DNA of 64,000 nt from Thiosocius sp963759055 (lineage in GTDB: Bacteria; Pseudomonadota; Gammaproteobacteria; Chromatiales; Chromatiaceae), in assembly GCA_963759055.1 (NCBI GenBank), contig CAVWYD010000018.1, forward strand, positions 1-64,000. The letters run 5' to 3'. This document shows positions 1-8,299 of this stretch, one piece after another (the stretch's first letter is position 1; every line of letters starts with the position of its first letter). The notes beneath the pieces were generated by a model. That model had not been told where the DNA came from, ran no database searches, and saw only the letters and a program-made list of their open reading frames with translations. Both the position numbers and the translations under genes were made by a program.

Positions 1-1
1 T

Positions 2-133
2 CCATTTCTAGTGGCCGTAAACGATCAAGAGTCAAGAGTATATGAGTCAGGCGAAGTGGATGCAGACGTTTTCGATTGGCACCGGATTGGCGCTTTAGAT
101 CGACTCCACCATGGGAACTGTAAACATACTACT
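2..133 (+). other. Out-of-frame LamG-like fragment upstream of GH26 gene
   Basis: Reading frame 2 is open from the window edge to a TGA at 134-136 and encodes a stretch containing D-W-H-R-I-G-A-L-D. The following frame continues with T-V-N-I-L-L-D-G-K-V-V-A from position 114. Joined, these look like the W-H-x-I ... L-Y-x-D-G-x-x-V strand pair of a laminin-G/concanavalin-like carbohydrate-binding domain. One base too many between about 96 and 112 would explain the break. The gene therefore probably begins left of the window. The LamG reading is from pattern only. Confidence 0.4.
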
Positions 134-1376
134 TGATGGGAAAGTGGTCGCTACCACTAACAAGCCGATTTTTGGAGACCCAATCGATAAGGCATACATC
201 CAAGCTGGGTCCCGGTTAGCACGATACGACAACATTCAAGCTTCAACTTCAAACACGACAACGTCTCGTGTTCTTTCGGCTCAAGCACGCCAAACTCTTG
301 ATCGGTTGAATGCTTTAATGGGCGACGAAGAAAAGCTAAACGAAGTTCTATCGGGTCAATTCGCGGGATATCCATCGGAAACCACTACAGACTACGCAAG
401 GACGACAAACCATCCAGAGTCCGATTGCAAAAGTGTGGGGCGTTGGTTGAGTTTTGCTGCTTCTTACCGAGATCATATCGAGCGGCTCGATCGAGAAACT
501 GGTAAACATGTAAGCATCGTGGGAACGGATTATGGTTTTTCTGATCGCGGCCAAGTGACAGCAGCTAACGCCCTCCTAAAAGCACACTCAAGAAGAGGAG
601 GACTCGTAACCATAAGTTGGCACGCAAGCAATCCTTGGACCGACGGAAGCAATCCTTGGACCGAAAGCCCGAATCCAAAAAGCAGCCCGGAAGGTCCATT
701 GTCAGATCTTTTTCAAGGGAACAACGCATCAAGAACAAACTGGGAGAATTATCTAGTCGAGATTGCTGACGCGCTAAGCGAGTTTAAAGATGATGGCGAA
801 GATATTCCGATTTTGTGGAGGCCACTTCACGAGATGAACGGCGATTGGTTCTGGTGGTCCATCGGAAAGACGCACGGATCGTCAACTCAATATGCGCAAA
901 ATTTCAAGGCCTTGTGGCAGGATATGTTTCGTTATTTTTCTGAAACGAGAGGCTTGGACAACCTGTTATGGGTTTACGCGCCGAACGATGCCGATTCATA
1001 CAATCATGATGATTTTTATCCTGGCGATGAGTACGTAGATGTTATTGCCTTGGACCTATACGATAAAAACACTATCGAAAATTATCAGGTCTTGACTAGT
1101 GCGGTAGAAAACAAGCCGTTCGGTTTGGCCGAGTTTGGAGGCTCTAGTTTCGATGGCTGCGGAGACTTCGATGATACAAACTCCAACCTTATTGATATTT
1201 TAGAAAACCCCCAGTATGACCGACTAGCGTTTTTTCAAGTCTGGCATCGACCGTGGGCGATAGTCGATCAACCAAGAGCGAGAGAATTGATGAGCAATTC
1301 AAAAGTTATAAATTGTTCTCCATGTGGATATATTGCAAAGTTTCTGTCAACTATTCACTCACTTATATTAGAGTGA
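111..1376 (+). CDS. GH26-family glycoside hydrolase (mannanase-like)
   Basis: Probable retaining beta-glycosidase of family GH26, which most often cuts beta-1,4-mannan; the exact substrate cannot be read. The acid/base Glu is residue 241 in W-R-P-L-H-E-M-N-G, followed by W-F-W-W. The nucleophile Glu is residue 341 in F-G-L-A-E-F-G, and this 100-residue spacing is normal for the family. About 45 N-terminal residues resemble the end of a LamG-type module whose earlier part lies in another frame upstream, so ATG 111 is only the first start in this frame and not a convincing one; no ribosome site precedes it. A 21-bp tandem duplication (627-668) repeats S-N-P-W-T near an active-site loop. Base composition is visibly richer in A+T than the housekeeping genes to the right, which suggests acquisition. 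No signal peptide is visible because the true N-terminus is missing. Confidence 0.85.
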   Translation: MGTVNILLDGKVVATTNKPIFGDPIDKAYIQAGSRLARYDNIQASTSNTTTSRVLSAQARQTLDRLNALMGDEEKLNEVLSGQFAGYPSETTTDYARTTNHPESDCKSVGRWLSFAASYRDHIERLDRETGKHVSIVGTDYGFSDRGQVTAANALLKAHSRRGGLVTISWHASNPWTDGSNPWTESPNPKSSPEGPLSDLFQGNNASRTNWENYLVEIADALSEFKDDGEDIPILWRPLHEMNGDWFWWSIGKTHGSSTQYAQNFKALWQDMFRYFSETRGLDNLLWVYAPNDADSYNHDDFYPGDEYVDVIALDLYDKNTIENYQVLTSAVENKPFGLAEFGGSSFDGCGDFDDTNSNLIDILENPQYDRLAFFQVWHRPWAIVDQPRARELMSNSKVINCSPCGYIAKFLSTIHSLILE

Positions 1377-2425
1377 GATTCGGGACAAAGATTTCGCGTA
1401 GCGTTGAGGCAGTGCCGTATTTTTGACTTTCGCTGTCGTTAGCCATTGACTCTGTCGAAACAGTTGGCGCTCCCGTAATGAATCGCTGCAAGGATCCAAA
1501 TACACGATGGCGACGCTTGAGGGGTTTATGTTGACTGCCGCCGAAACCGCTAACTGCGCGCGGTGACTGCTTCGGCCCTGGAGCCGACCTGGCGGTAGGC
1601 AGTCAAGCACGGGCGCAGCTGCTCGGTTCCTCCTGGAACGCAAGCCGCGCTGCCCGTCCGGTCATGGCCGGTTGCGGCGGTAGCCGGGCCCGCGCGGAAG
1701 GTCCGGTGTTCAGCTACGCACCGGAACTTGAAAGCTGACGCTGGTTTGTGCGGTGCAATGGTCTGCAGTCGACCCACTGCGGTCTTTCCCTGGTGCTGTC
1801 GCCGGAGTATCAGATCGCTTCATATCCAGTCATGCAGGAACGACAGCAACCAACACATAGCCGTCACGCACCCGTTCTCGGTTGATGACCGCAGCTGGTT
1901 CCGAAGCGGACATATCCGCGCCCAGGCCGACTGAGCCACCGTCCGAGGAAAAGGCTCGGCCAGAAGTGTTGCCCGGAGTGGTTTTTCTGCAGATTCTGCG
2001 GAATTAGGAAGGCGTGAACAAAGACTGCCGACGAATTCGCCTAAGCAATTGCCGTCATCCTGGTTGGCAGTTTCTGAGAGGGACTCCTCTAGATCGACGT
2101 TCTCGTGGGCTCAGCTGAGTTGGCATGCCACGTTCCATGCGTGAATAGCCAGTCGACAGACGTTTCTGATCCCCAGAAATGCCTAATACGGAACTGCACC
2201 TGAGCATCAAAGCGATACAGCAGTTGCGCCGATTTGCCTCATGGCAGCGACCCTGGAAATCGTGGTCTGTCCCAATTACTTCTGCAGTGGTGATTCCGGC
2301 CTGCAAATAACGACTTCCAATTCAGCTTGGAGATTTAATTTATTCCGCCTGACCTCCATCAAACCGATTTAACCCTACTTTTGCTAGGGTCTTCAGTGTA
2401 GTGGAGAGAAATTAAGGAAGCAAAC
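1377..2425. other. Intergenic stretch, no supported gene
   Basis: About 1 kb without a convincing reading frame. It holds degenerate GC-rich dispersed sequence (roughly 1555-1800) of the same style as 4060-4350 and 5775-5920, and one copy of a 34-bp direct repeat (1932-1965). The last 60 bases should contain the promoter of the secreted protein at 2426. Confidence 0.5.
1932..1965 (+). repeat. 34-bp direct repeat, copy 1
   Basis: This segment, starting TGAGCCACCGTCC, recurs at 4018-4051 in the same orientation with only two differences. Each copy lies in a gene-free gap beside a small secreted-protein gene. Function unknown. Confidence 0.7.
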
Positions 2426-3052
2426 ATGAATATCGAGCTAACCAAAACGCTTGTGGCCGGCATCTTCAGCGCTCTGATTGTAGGTGGTTCAGCAGTTCAC
2501 GCCGGCGGAAAAGCAGGAGGCGTCGTCAAGAGCCTCGAACCGAGTGTTGACGGAGTCGAGTCAGTCGTCGTCGCCATCAAGTCCAGCCCTGTTATGGAAG
2601 TTGTGGGTGAAGATGAAGATGTATTCTGGGAAGTGGACGAGGCTGGGACCGAAACAGCATGCGTCGCGATTCAGATCGGCATGAACCTGCTGATGCCAGA
2701 GCTCCAGGACTGCCAAGGCAACACCGTGGCGGATATGTCACCCTCCGCGGATGAAGTGAAGCTGTTCCTGACCCTGGAAGGCGTCAGGGTGGTCGGACCT
2801 GATATTTTTGAAGCAGATCCCCTTCCGATGTGCACGACGCCTTGCGGTCCAAAGCCGCTGACCGGTCTTCTCAATGCCTTCGCGTCCATGCCGGGCAGTG
2901 ACGTGGTTGTTTGCCCGCTGTGCTGGAATACCCGGTATGGCCCATGCGACCCGGATGACCCCGAAACCACCTGTCCAAATGTTGGCGAAGTGGCGGGTGG
3001 CGTTGGCATCCATGACCTGTTCCTGTATGCCGACAAGGTGATCGACTTCTGA
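2426..3052 (+). CDS. Secreted cysteine-containing protein, unknown function
   Basis: A 208-residue protein with a clear Sec signal peptide (basic N-terminus, hydrophobic stretch about residues 9-22, cleavage near V-H-A-G-G). The mature part contains eight or so cysteines, including C-T-T-P-C and C-P-L-C motifs in the C-terminal half, which could form disulfides or bind metal. No known domain is recognised. ATG 2426 follows a purine-rich AAGGAAG about 6 bases upstream. A perfect 10-bp hairpin closes the gene at 3077-3100. The gene stands alone, so it is probably monocistronic and exported to the periplasm or medium. Confidence 0.75.
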   Translation: MNIELTKTLVAGIFSALIVGGSAVHAGGKAGGVVKSLEPSVDGVESVVVAIKSSPVMEVVGEDEDVFWEVDEAGTETACVAIQIGMNLLMPELQDCQGNTVADMSPSADEVKLFLTLEGVRVVGPDIFEADPLPMCTTPCGPKPLTGLLNAFASMPGSDVVVCPLCWNTRYGPCDPDDPETTCPNVGEVAGGVGIHDLFLYADKVIDF

Positions 3053-3076
3053 GCTGATCATTAACAAGCCTGATAA

Positions 3077-3100
3077 GAATGCCGCCTGTGGGCGGCATTC
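3077..3100 (+). terminator. Hairpin after secreted-protein gene
   Basis: GAATGCCGCC and GGCGGCATTC form a perfect 10-bp stem with a TGTG loop, 24 bases after the stop codon at 3052. There is no T-run after it, so it is either a weak terminator or a 3'-end stabiliser. Confidence 0.6.
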
Positions 3101-3435
3101 GTATAAGAATTCCTGAAAACCGGGCTGGGTAGAGAGCTGGACCCACCTGATTAGACAGTCATTGGACGAAGATAAGTGCTTTCCTCCAGTATGAGCAATA
3201 GGCTCTGAAGAGAAGCAATGTGTTGATTTGCATCCCGGGATGACCCAGATTTGCAATTTTGCGTGAACCGCCTCTGGCCATGCTTCTCGTCTAGGCTTCA
3301 AACAAATAGAAGCTCTCGGTCGGATCAAGCTTCGATGCAAAGGTGGTTGAAAATTAGATGCAATTCAACGTCCCAGCCCATGTGCTCATCAATACGCGCT
3401 GACTCTGCGCGCACCTTCGCGACCGCATGCAGATT

Positions 3436-3711
3436 TCACCGTTGCTCGTCACGGTCATCCAGGACCGACAGTGTGTCCGCGGTTGCGCCTAAAGCTGCAA
3501 GCACGTCGCTGTTCAGCCAGAACTTGTGCTGGCCGGACTCTTCCGGCCCGGACAAAGCCGTGTAATCCCCAAAGGCACCAGACTCTGAGTGGCCCGTTGC
3601 AACAGATTCAGTGATGTTGGCGGTCGATACATTGGTCGCGTACAACATACCGCAGACCACTGCAGTCAACGCGGTAGCGCCGTAAGATATTTCTCTGGGT
3701 AAACCAATCAT
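3436..3711 (-). CDS. Small exported or membrane-anchored protein
   Basis: A 91-residue protein with a hydrophobic segment at about residues 10-25 (signal peptide or anchor) and a polar Ser/Gly/Asp-rich remainder. The start is well supported: AAGGGGG lies about 8 bases before ATG on the minus strand. No family is recognised. It faces the 2426 gene across a gene-free gap. A function cannot be assigned. Confidence 0.55.
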   Translation of the reverse strand: MIGLPREISYGATALTAVVCGMLYATNVSTANITESVATGHSESGAFGDYTALSGPEESGQHKFWLNSDVLAALGATADTLSVLDDRDEQR

Positions 3712-4656
3712 GTCTGCAACCCCCTTGTGATCAATAAGTCACGATGTGTCCGCATGAGATCAAAAGCAAAGATCTTCTCTGTTGGTTGGCATTGTGCTCA
3801 TCCAACTTGCAGCGAATTTGCAGCAATCAAGCAAAAAACGAGGACCTAAGATTGGACGAACGACATAAGAGGCTTTTCCTTCCTCACAACCGCCGCGAAA
3901 ATCGAAGCGACCCACTATATTCTCCCTCGCACCTCTAACCTTCTGATTTGCGCAGCCCTTTGGTTTTGCCTGAAACTTAACGCATTCATTTCTCTGACTT
4001 TTGGAAGGCAAACCCCTTGAGCCACCGTCCCAGGAAAAGGTTCGGCCAGAACTACCTGCACGCATTCGGGTCATGTGATGGCCGCTTTGAAGTGACAACC
4101 GGACCAAGACAAGAGTCCGGTCATAAGACGGCTGTTGGCCGGGACCGCCTGTGAGCCGCACAAGGGTGCAAAGCTTCCTGGCAGTCGGGCGGCATGGCCT
4201 CGCTATGTCCGTTCATGGCCGGTGGCTGTCTTTGCGGATAGGTTCCGCATAGCTGACCTTCGCCGAACCTCCATTGATTCCACTGGCCGCTTACTGGCAT
4301 GACGCCGAATGCGTGCAGTCGGCCAAGAGCAGCCATGATCCTGGCTGATTGAATCAGTTCGCTCCTGCTGAAAACTCCCAGGTCCGTTGACCAACACGAA
4401 GGCAGATAAGCTGTCTTCCCGGTGGTCTTCTGCGGGCCAGTGACCTTTCCCCCGCGATGTGAGTCGCCGGGATGCTACGCAGTGATTTCAGCCTTAGTGA
4501 AGACGGGAAACACCCCTCCCCGCGGTAATGGCACGTTCTGTTGATACCCGGGCGTCCTTGATACCCGTGAAAAGAAATCGCCACCCCACGGGTCTCTTGG
4601 AGTGTAACCGGACGGCGTCGCCGCCCAACAACGGAAACATCACAGGAGACCTGATC
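3712..4656. other. Intergenic stretch with dispersed repeats
   Basis: No convincing gene. It holds the second copy of the 34-bp repeat (4018-4051), followed by degenerate GC-rich repeat-like sequence to about 4350. The 4600-4656 end carries the ribosome site of the next gene. Confidence 0.5.
4018..4051 (+). repeat. 34-bp direct repeat, copy 2
   Basis: Matches 1932-1965 with two mismatches, in direct orientation. Confidence 0.7.
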
Positions 4657-5055
4657 ATGAAAAAGACCCTTATCGCTGCACTGCTCGTTACCAGCACCAG
4701 TGCCTTTGCCAACAACCCGTTCGAGTTCCAGCAACGGTTGGGCTCGGAAGAGTACGTCCACGGCTATGATGCCGCCGGTATCGAATTCGCGCCGGTCGTC
4801 GGCAGCGACTTCACGCCCTCGCTCAACCGCCTGATGGTCGAAGCCAACGTCGACGGCATTGCCGGTAACGCGTTCGAAGGTGAAATCGTCAAGTCGGGCC
4901 CGAGCCGCATTAGCCTCTACGAGGTCTATCGTGACAGCCCGGAGGGCATCGCCTACAGCGATTACCACGAGCGTTACGCTGAAGATCACGACTGGAGCCA
5001 GTCGGGCAACCAGGCTCTGGCAGTCGACGAGACCGTCCGCGACAGTGACTCCTAA
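4657..5055 (+). CDS. Small periplasmic protein, unknown function
   Basis: A 132-residue protein that starts M-K-K-T-L-I-A-A-L-L with signal-peptidase site near A-F-A-N-N. The mature part is acidic and polar with no cysteine and no recognised domain. ATG 4657 is chosen over upstream in-frame starts because AGGAGA lies 7 bases before it and the signal peptide starts exactly there. A strong hairpin with T-rich tail follows at 5064-5103. Probably a monocistronic exported protein. Confidence 0.8.
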   Translation: MKKTLIAALLVTSTSAFANNPFEFQQRLGSEEYVHGYDAAGIEFAPVVGSDFTPSLNRLMVEANVDGIAGNAFEGEIVKSGPSRISLYEVYRDSPEGIAYSDYHERYAEDHDWSQSGNQALAVDETVRDSDS

Positions 5056-5063
5056 ACCCAACC

Positions 5064-5103
5064 GCCGCCGGCACCATTGCCGGCGGCTTCTTCGGATTTT
5101 TCC
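5064..5103 (+). terminator. Rho-independent terminator
   Basis: GCCGCCGGCA / TGCCGGCGGC forms a perfect 10-bp stem with a four-base loop, followed by TTCTTCGGATTTTT. It sits nine bases after the stop of the 4657 gene. Confidence 0.8.
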
Positions 5104-5411
5104 CAGGGCAGCTGTGAGTCGACAGCACCTGCACGACAGTCACCACTGAAGGGCCGTTCAGTGTTGTGAACAGCCGTCGCTTCCATCGCGATGTGTGGGA
5201 TTTCCTAACAATGCATCAGTAATCCCTAAAGGATCGTTTCGGGTCGATAGCGCCCCTTAGATTGGCGAACCAGAGCATAGGTTAACCTCCCTGCCAGAAC
5301 GCGAAACGGGGCTATCTAATTCCAGATAAAGAGCTTCATCCTGCCACCGCTCGCCTAAACAGCGAGAGGGGCTGTTCGGCTATATAGGTTGAATTCCTCT
5401 CCCACCGTTAG

Positions 5412-5528
5412 TTAGAGCCAGAGAAGACTAACAACAAAATATCCGACCAAAATTAGTAGCACGACTACGACCACGGAAAATATCGAGGGTCCAGCTATGT
5501 GAACAAAGTTTGATTTTGCACCCTTCAT
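5412..5528 (-). CDS. 38-residue single-span membrane protein
   Basis: A short frame on the minus strand beginning M-K-G-A-K-S-N-F-V-H, followed by one long hydrophobic helix (about residues 13-38, Val/Leu/Ile/Phe-rich) that runs to the C-terminus. A near-perfect AGGAGG lies 6 bases before the ATG, which is rare by chance in non-coding DNA. It has the shape of small inner-membrane subunits or regulators of the CydX/KdpF kind, but no specific family is recognised and the neighbours give no clue. Confidence 0.6.
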   Translation of the reverse strand: MKGAKSNFVHIAGPSIFSVVVVVLLILVGYFVVSLLWL

Positions 5529-5953
5529 AAGGCACCTCCTCGTTTAAATACCCGTTTGAAATTTAACTCGGCCGTCATCGCGGCGCAGGTCCTCTACCGA
5601 GGCGCTATCGGGCAACCGGCCCAGAATACCGGCGAACCGTTTCACACTGCGGTTATTGGCAGTGTGTGTCTACGGTGAGAGCTTCCGCAACCGCATGACC
5701 GGTCAGTGTTGTCTGCTGCCGCTTCCGCCGGGAGAAGGTGGCGCCCTCCATTAGCGGTTCCTAAAAGGCGGCAATGGGTCGAGTCCGGTCTCTCAGGAGA
5801 TCAGAAAGCTGCCATTCGGCGAGCGTTCCCGGCCTATGGCCGGTAACCAACCCACTGCGGTCGCTGCTGGGCCGAATCTCGAGCGACTCCTTCGGCCGAC
5901 CTGTTGCCAGTGGCCAGGCGCCCTGTGCGACTGCTTCACTCTGACACCAGCCG
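5529..5953. other. Intergenic stretch with dispersed repeat
   Basis: No supported gene. Bases 5775-5823 match 19325-19373 in direct orientation. The rest to about 5920 is GC-rich imperfect palindromic sequence of the type also seen near 1555-1800. Confidence 0.45.
5775..5823 (+). repeat. 49-bp dispersed repeat, copy 1
   Basis: Begins TGGGTCGAGTCC and contains AGATCAGAAAGCTGCC. It aligns with 19325-19373 over 49 bases at about four in five identical positions. Unknown function. Confidence 0.6.
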
Positions 5954-6766
5954 ATGAACCTCGGACTGCTTGACTGGCAGCTCAGGGTCGGCTACAGACT
6001 ATTGCACTGCACAAAAACATGGTCCGCTTTCGGCATCAGCCACCAGATTTTCGAACTTGCTGACACCTACCATATCGCGATCCTCGCCAAGCCAGACTGC
6101 TGTTTCCTACCAACACAAGAGGAAACAGACGATGAACACGCTGCAAGAAACGCAGGTCCGCCTTCAGGCCACCGTCCCTGGAACAAAGGCAAACTGATCG
6201 GTCAGAAGCCCCCGCTCAAGCTGCAGGAGGTCTGGTCAATCCGAATTCGACTGCAGTTGAGGAACGGGACCCGGGATCTCGCGCTCTTCGACCTGGCCAT
6301 CGACAGCAAACTGCGCAGTTGCGACCTGGTGCGAATGCGTGTGGCTGACGTAGCTCATGCCGGCCGCGTGCTATCCCGCACAAGCGTCATGCAACGTAAA
6401 ACGGGGCTGCCGGTCAGGTTTGAGTTAACCGAGCAGACACGGGGCGCTGTGCAGGCCTGGATTACTGTCCAAGGTCTCGGTGCAGGTGACTACCTGTTCC
6501 CCAGCCGAGCCCGGCGGTCCCACCACATCTCTACGCGGCAGTATGCACGGATCGTGGACTCCTGGGTCACCCTGATCGGCCTCGACCATCATGAGTACGG
6601 CACCCACTCCCTGCGCCGAACCAAGGCGACATTGATCTACCGGCGGACGAAAAATCTTAGGGCGGTGCAACTGCTGCTGGGCCACACCAAGTTGGAAAGC
6701 ACTGTTCGGTACCTTGGCATCGAGGTCGATGATGCGCTCGAGATGGCCGAGCAGACGGAGGTCTGA
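5954..6766 (+). CDS. Tyrosine recombinase (phage-integrase family), start displaced
   Basis: Site-specific recombinase of the short type (usually about 200 residues) in which the catalytic domain makes up almost the whole protein. Visible catalytic features are the first Arg in D-S-K-L-R-S-C-D-L, the H-S-L-R-R-T box, the L-L-L-G-H-T-K box and the nucleophilic Tyr in S-T-V-R-Y-L-G. Family members usually begin M-N-x-L-Q-E and soon reach R-P-W-N-K-G-K. Here M-N-T-L-Q-E-T-Q is encoded at ATG 6132 in one frame and R-P-W-N-K-G-K-L about 50 bases later in another, so one indel between about 6150 and 6185 separates them. The 5954 start is just the first ATG of the catalytic frame. Probably a recently broken gene or a sequence error. 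Members of this family often stand alone without an obvious phage. Confidence 0.75.
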   Translation: MNLGLLDWQLRVGYRLLHCTKTWSAFGISHQIFELADTYHIAILAKPDCCFLPTQEETDDEHAARNAGPPSGHRPWNKGKLIGQKPPLKLQEVWSIRIRLQLRNGTRDLALFDLAIDSKLRSCDLVRMRVADVAHAGRVLSRTSVMQRKTGLPVRFELTEQTRGAVQAWITVQGLGAGDYLFPSRARRSHHISTRQYARIVDSWVTLIGLDHHEYGTHSLRRTKATLIYRRTKNLRAVQLLLGHTKLESTVRYLGIEVDDALEMAEQTEV

Positions 6767-7051
6767 TCCAGGCCGCGGCTGGATGGTGAACCTGGTAAGG
6801 GGTTACTGTCCGGCCTGGTGCTGCAGGTGGCTGGGATCTGGCTTGGGTCCGCTTCCATAAACTCTGGTGACCTGTGCCCAGCAGGCCCGTAGGTCTGGGT
6901 TCGACCCCAAGCCGACGGAGCGCCGGTTGCGGTCTGCCGACAGCAACCAACACATACCGACCCAGCTTTGTGGTCCGGTGCTACATACATTACTGATCCC
7001 AGCTGACAAATGAGTGCTAAGGTGACCCTTCCCCCTGACATCGGCGGTCCA

Positions 7052-7288
7052 ATGAAGAAACCCCTTGGCCAGAGAATTGCCTTTGCCGCTGCAATGCTCT
7101 GTTATGCCGCCGCTGTGGTGAGCGCATTCGCTGCTTTCCTGTACCAAAGTACGCTGACCAACGATCCTGTACGTGGATCATTGATGGCCGCGGTGGTGTT
7201 TTTTGTTGGCTGTGGCGTGGTGCTGCACATCATTGGCACGGCCCGTCTCAAGGGCGTCCTTTCGGGGAGTGGTAACTTCGACGACTAG
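7052..7288 (+). CDS. Two-span small membrane protein
   Basis: A 78-residue protein starting M-K-K-P-L-G-Q-R with hydrophobic helices at about residues 8-32 and 45-65. ATG 7052 gives a positive N-terminus directly before the first helix; an in-frame ATG at 7010 adds 14 residues, and neither has a strong ribosome site. No domain is recognised. It is isolated between the recombinase gene and a repeat-rich gap. Confidence 0.55.
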   Translation: MKKPLGQRIAFAAAMLCYAAAVVSAFAAFLYQSTLTNDPVRGSLMAAVVFFVGCGVVLHIIGTARLKGVLSGSGNFDD

Positions 7289-7362
7289 CCTCCCTGTCCC
7301 ACAAGCAGCTGCTGTGACAAGCTGACGTTGGATCTTGTGCGGTGCGATAGGCCGGCATCGAC

Positions 7363-7548
7363 CGAGGGTGTGTGAAGACTCCGTAGAGGGACGACCCATA
7401 GAGTGCCAGTCGATCCACACTCCCTCAATCGACGTGTGGGCAGCAATGTCTCCCATAGGTGATGAGCGATACACTGGCATTGATGCAAATTGCCTCAAGC
7501 TGAGAAACGATTTCAGGCGCTCGATTTTGAGTTTTCACACGGCCTCGA
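7363..7548 (+). mobile_element. MITE-like element, copy 1
   Basis: About 185 bp bounded by imperfect terminal inverted repeats: left GAGGGTGTGTGAAGACTC and right GAGTTTTCACACGGCCTC. It is nearly identical to 21968-22153 and more distantly related to the inverted copy at 24880-25053. It holds no plausible gene, so it is non-autonomous. Confidence 0.75.
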
Positions 7549-7600
7549 CCCCAAGCCACGTCCAACTGCGCAGTTCCTACACAAAACGCTACAATTAAAG

Positions 7601-7707
7601 GTGGGGTGGAGGCTGCAGGCGAAAGTCCAGTCTTGCCCCGAATGTCCATTTGAAATATCGGATGGAGACTGCAGGCGAGAGTCCAGTCCCGTCTGGAACC
7701 AGAAAGG
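7601..7707 (+). ncRNA. Tandem pair of a repeated hairpin element
   Basis: Two related units, 7601-7640 and 7647-7707, share the core GGAGxCTGCAGGCGAxAGTCCAGTC. The core folds into a short GxCT/AGTC stem around the loop GCAGGCGA[AG], and G-to-A in the stem keeps pairing. A third copy lies on the minus strand at 20075-20133. A strong terminator follows at 7725-7754, so a short transcript is plausible. No Rfam class is recognised. Confidence 0.35.
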
Positions 7708-7724
7708 GCATTCTGTAGTCGCTG

Positions 7725-7754
7725 AAAAGGGGGGCAATTCGCTCCCCTTTTTTT
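7725..7754 (+). terminator. Rho-independent terminator
   Basis: AAAAGGGG ... CCCCTTTT stem followed by more T (seven T in a row in total). No annotated gene ends just upstream, so it most likely ends a transcript through the hairpin element. Confidence 0.65.
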
Positions 7755-8127
7755 GTTGCACCATCAAACAGGCTCAAAGTCCCAGTGGGGAAACCGATCG
7801 GCCTGCGGCTAACGTCATCCAGCGGGTCGCATCCATCGGTTAGGTGCGGGTGGATCCAAGTTAGGAGGCGGGGTGAATGGCCGCATGCGGAAGTTCACGC
7901 GAAGATACCTGAGTGATTTGGGTCGGATGACCGAGTTCGACCGAGCCGTCGTTGACCATGTGAGGTTCGAATGCCTGCTCCCGTCAGGAGCGGTCGTTCC
8001 CGTCCGCATTGGTGATGTATGAGACCGGCGATGACAGCTACCATTTCAGGCACTCGACCACCCAGAAGAAGGAGGAAAGAACTCGTAGGAAGTAACCGAA
8101 TCGGGCCATAATCCGGCCCATCCAGGC
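7755..8127 (+). other. No intact gene; possible remnant before an IS21-type end
   Basis: No complete gene. A short frame ends at the TAA near 8094 with G-D-D-S-Y-H-F-R-H-S, vaguely like the C-terminal G-x-S-Y-R of IstB proteins, directly before repeats of IS21-end type. This is weak. Confidence 0.25.
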
Positions 8128-8177
8128 GGGTCAACTTTCAATGCAAAACCTGGGTCAGGTTTCAGTGCAAATCAACA
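8128..8177 (+). repeat. IS21-type terminal repeats (relic right end)
   Basis: Two imperfect direct repeats, 8128-8149 and 8152-8173, share GGGTCA...TTTCAxTGCAAA. Repeated TGCAAA/TGACCC motifs ending in CA are typical of IS21-family ends. No istA or istB gene is intact next to it, so this would be a relic. The assignment rests on pattern memory only. Confidence 0.35.
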
Positions 8178-8299
8178 CTACGCGGATTCGTGTGGGTTAT
8201 TTCTGATCGAAGCACGAGGATAACATCCTGTTATTCTGAGCATTATCTGTATTTTCCGGCCGGGTGAAACCGGTTTCGTTTTTCGGATAGGCCAACAGC

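Noticed and set aside
4354..5061. 235-residue minus-strand frame
   Set aside because: Covers the well-supported secreted-protein gene at 4657-5055 and its ribosome site; no family match.
6890..6920. tRNA-like GGGTTCGACCCC
   Set aside because: No acceptor, D or anticodon arm can be built around it; likewise GAGGTTCGAATGC at 7971.
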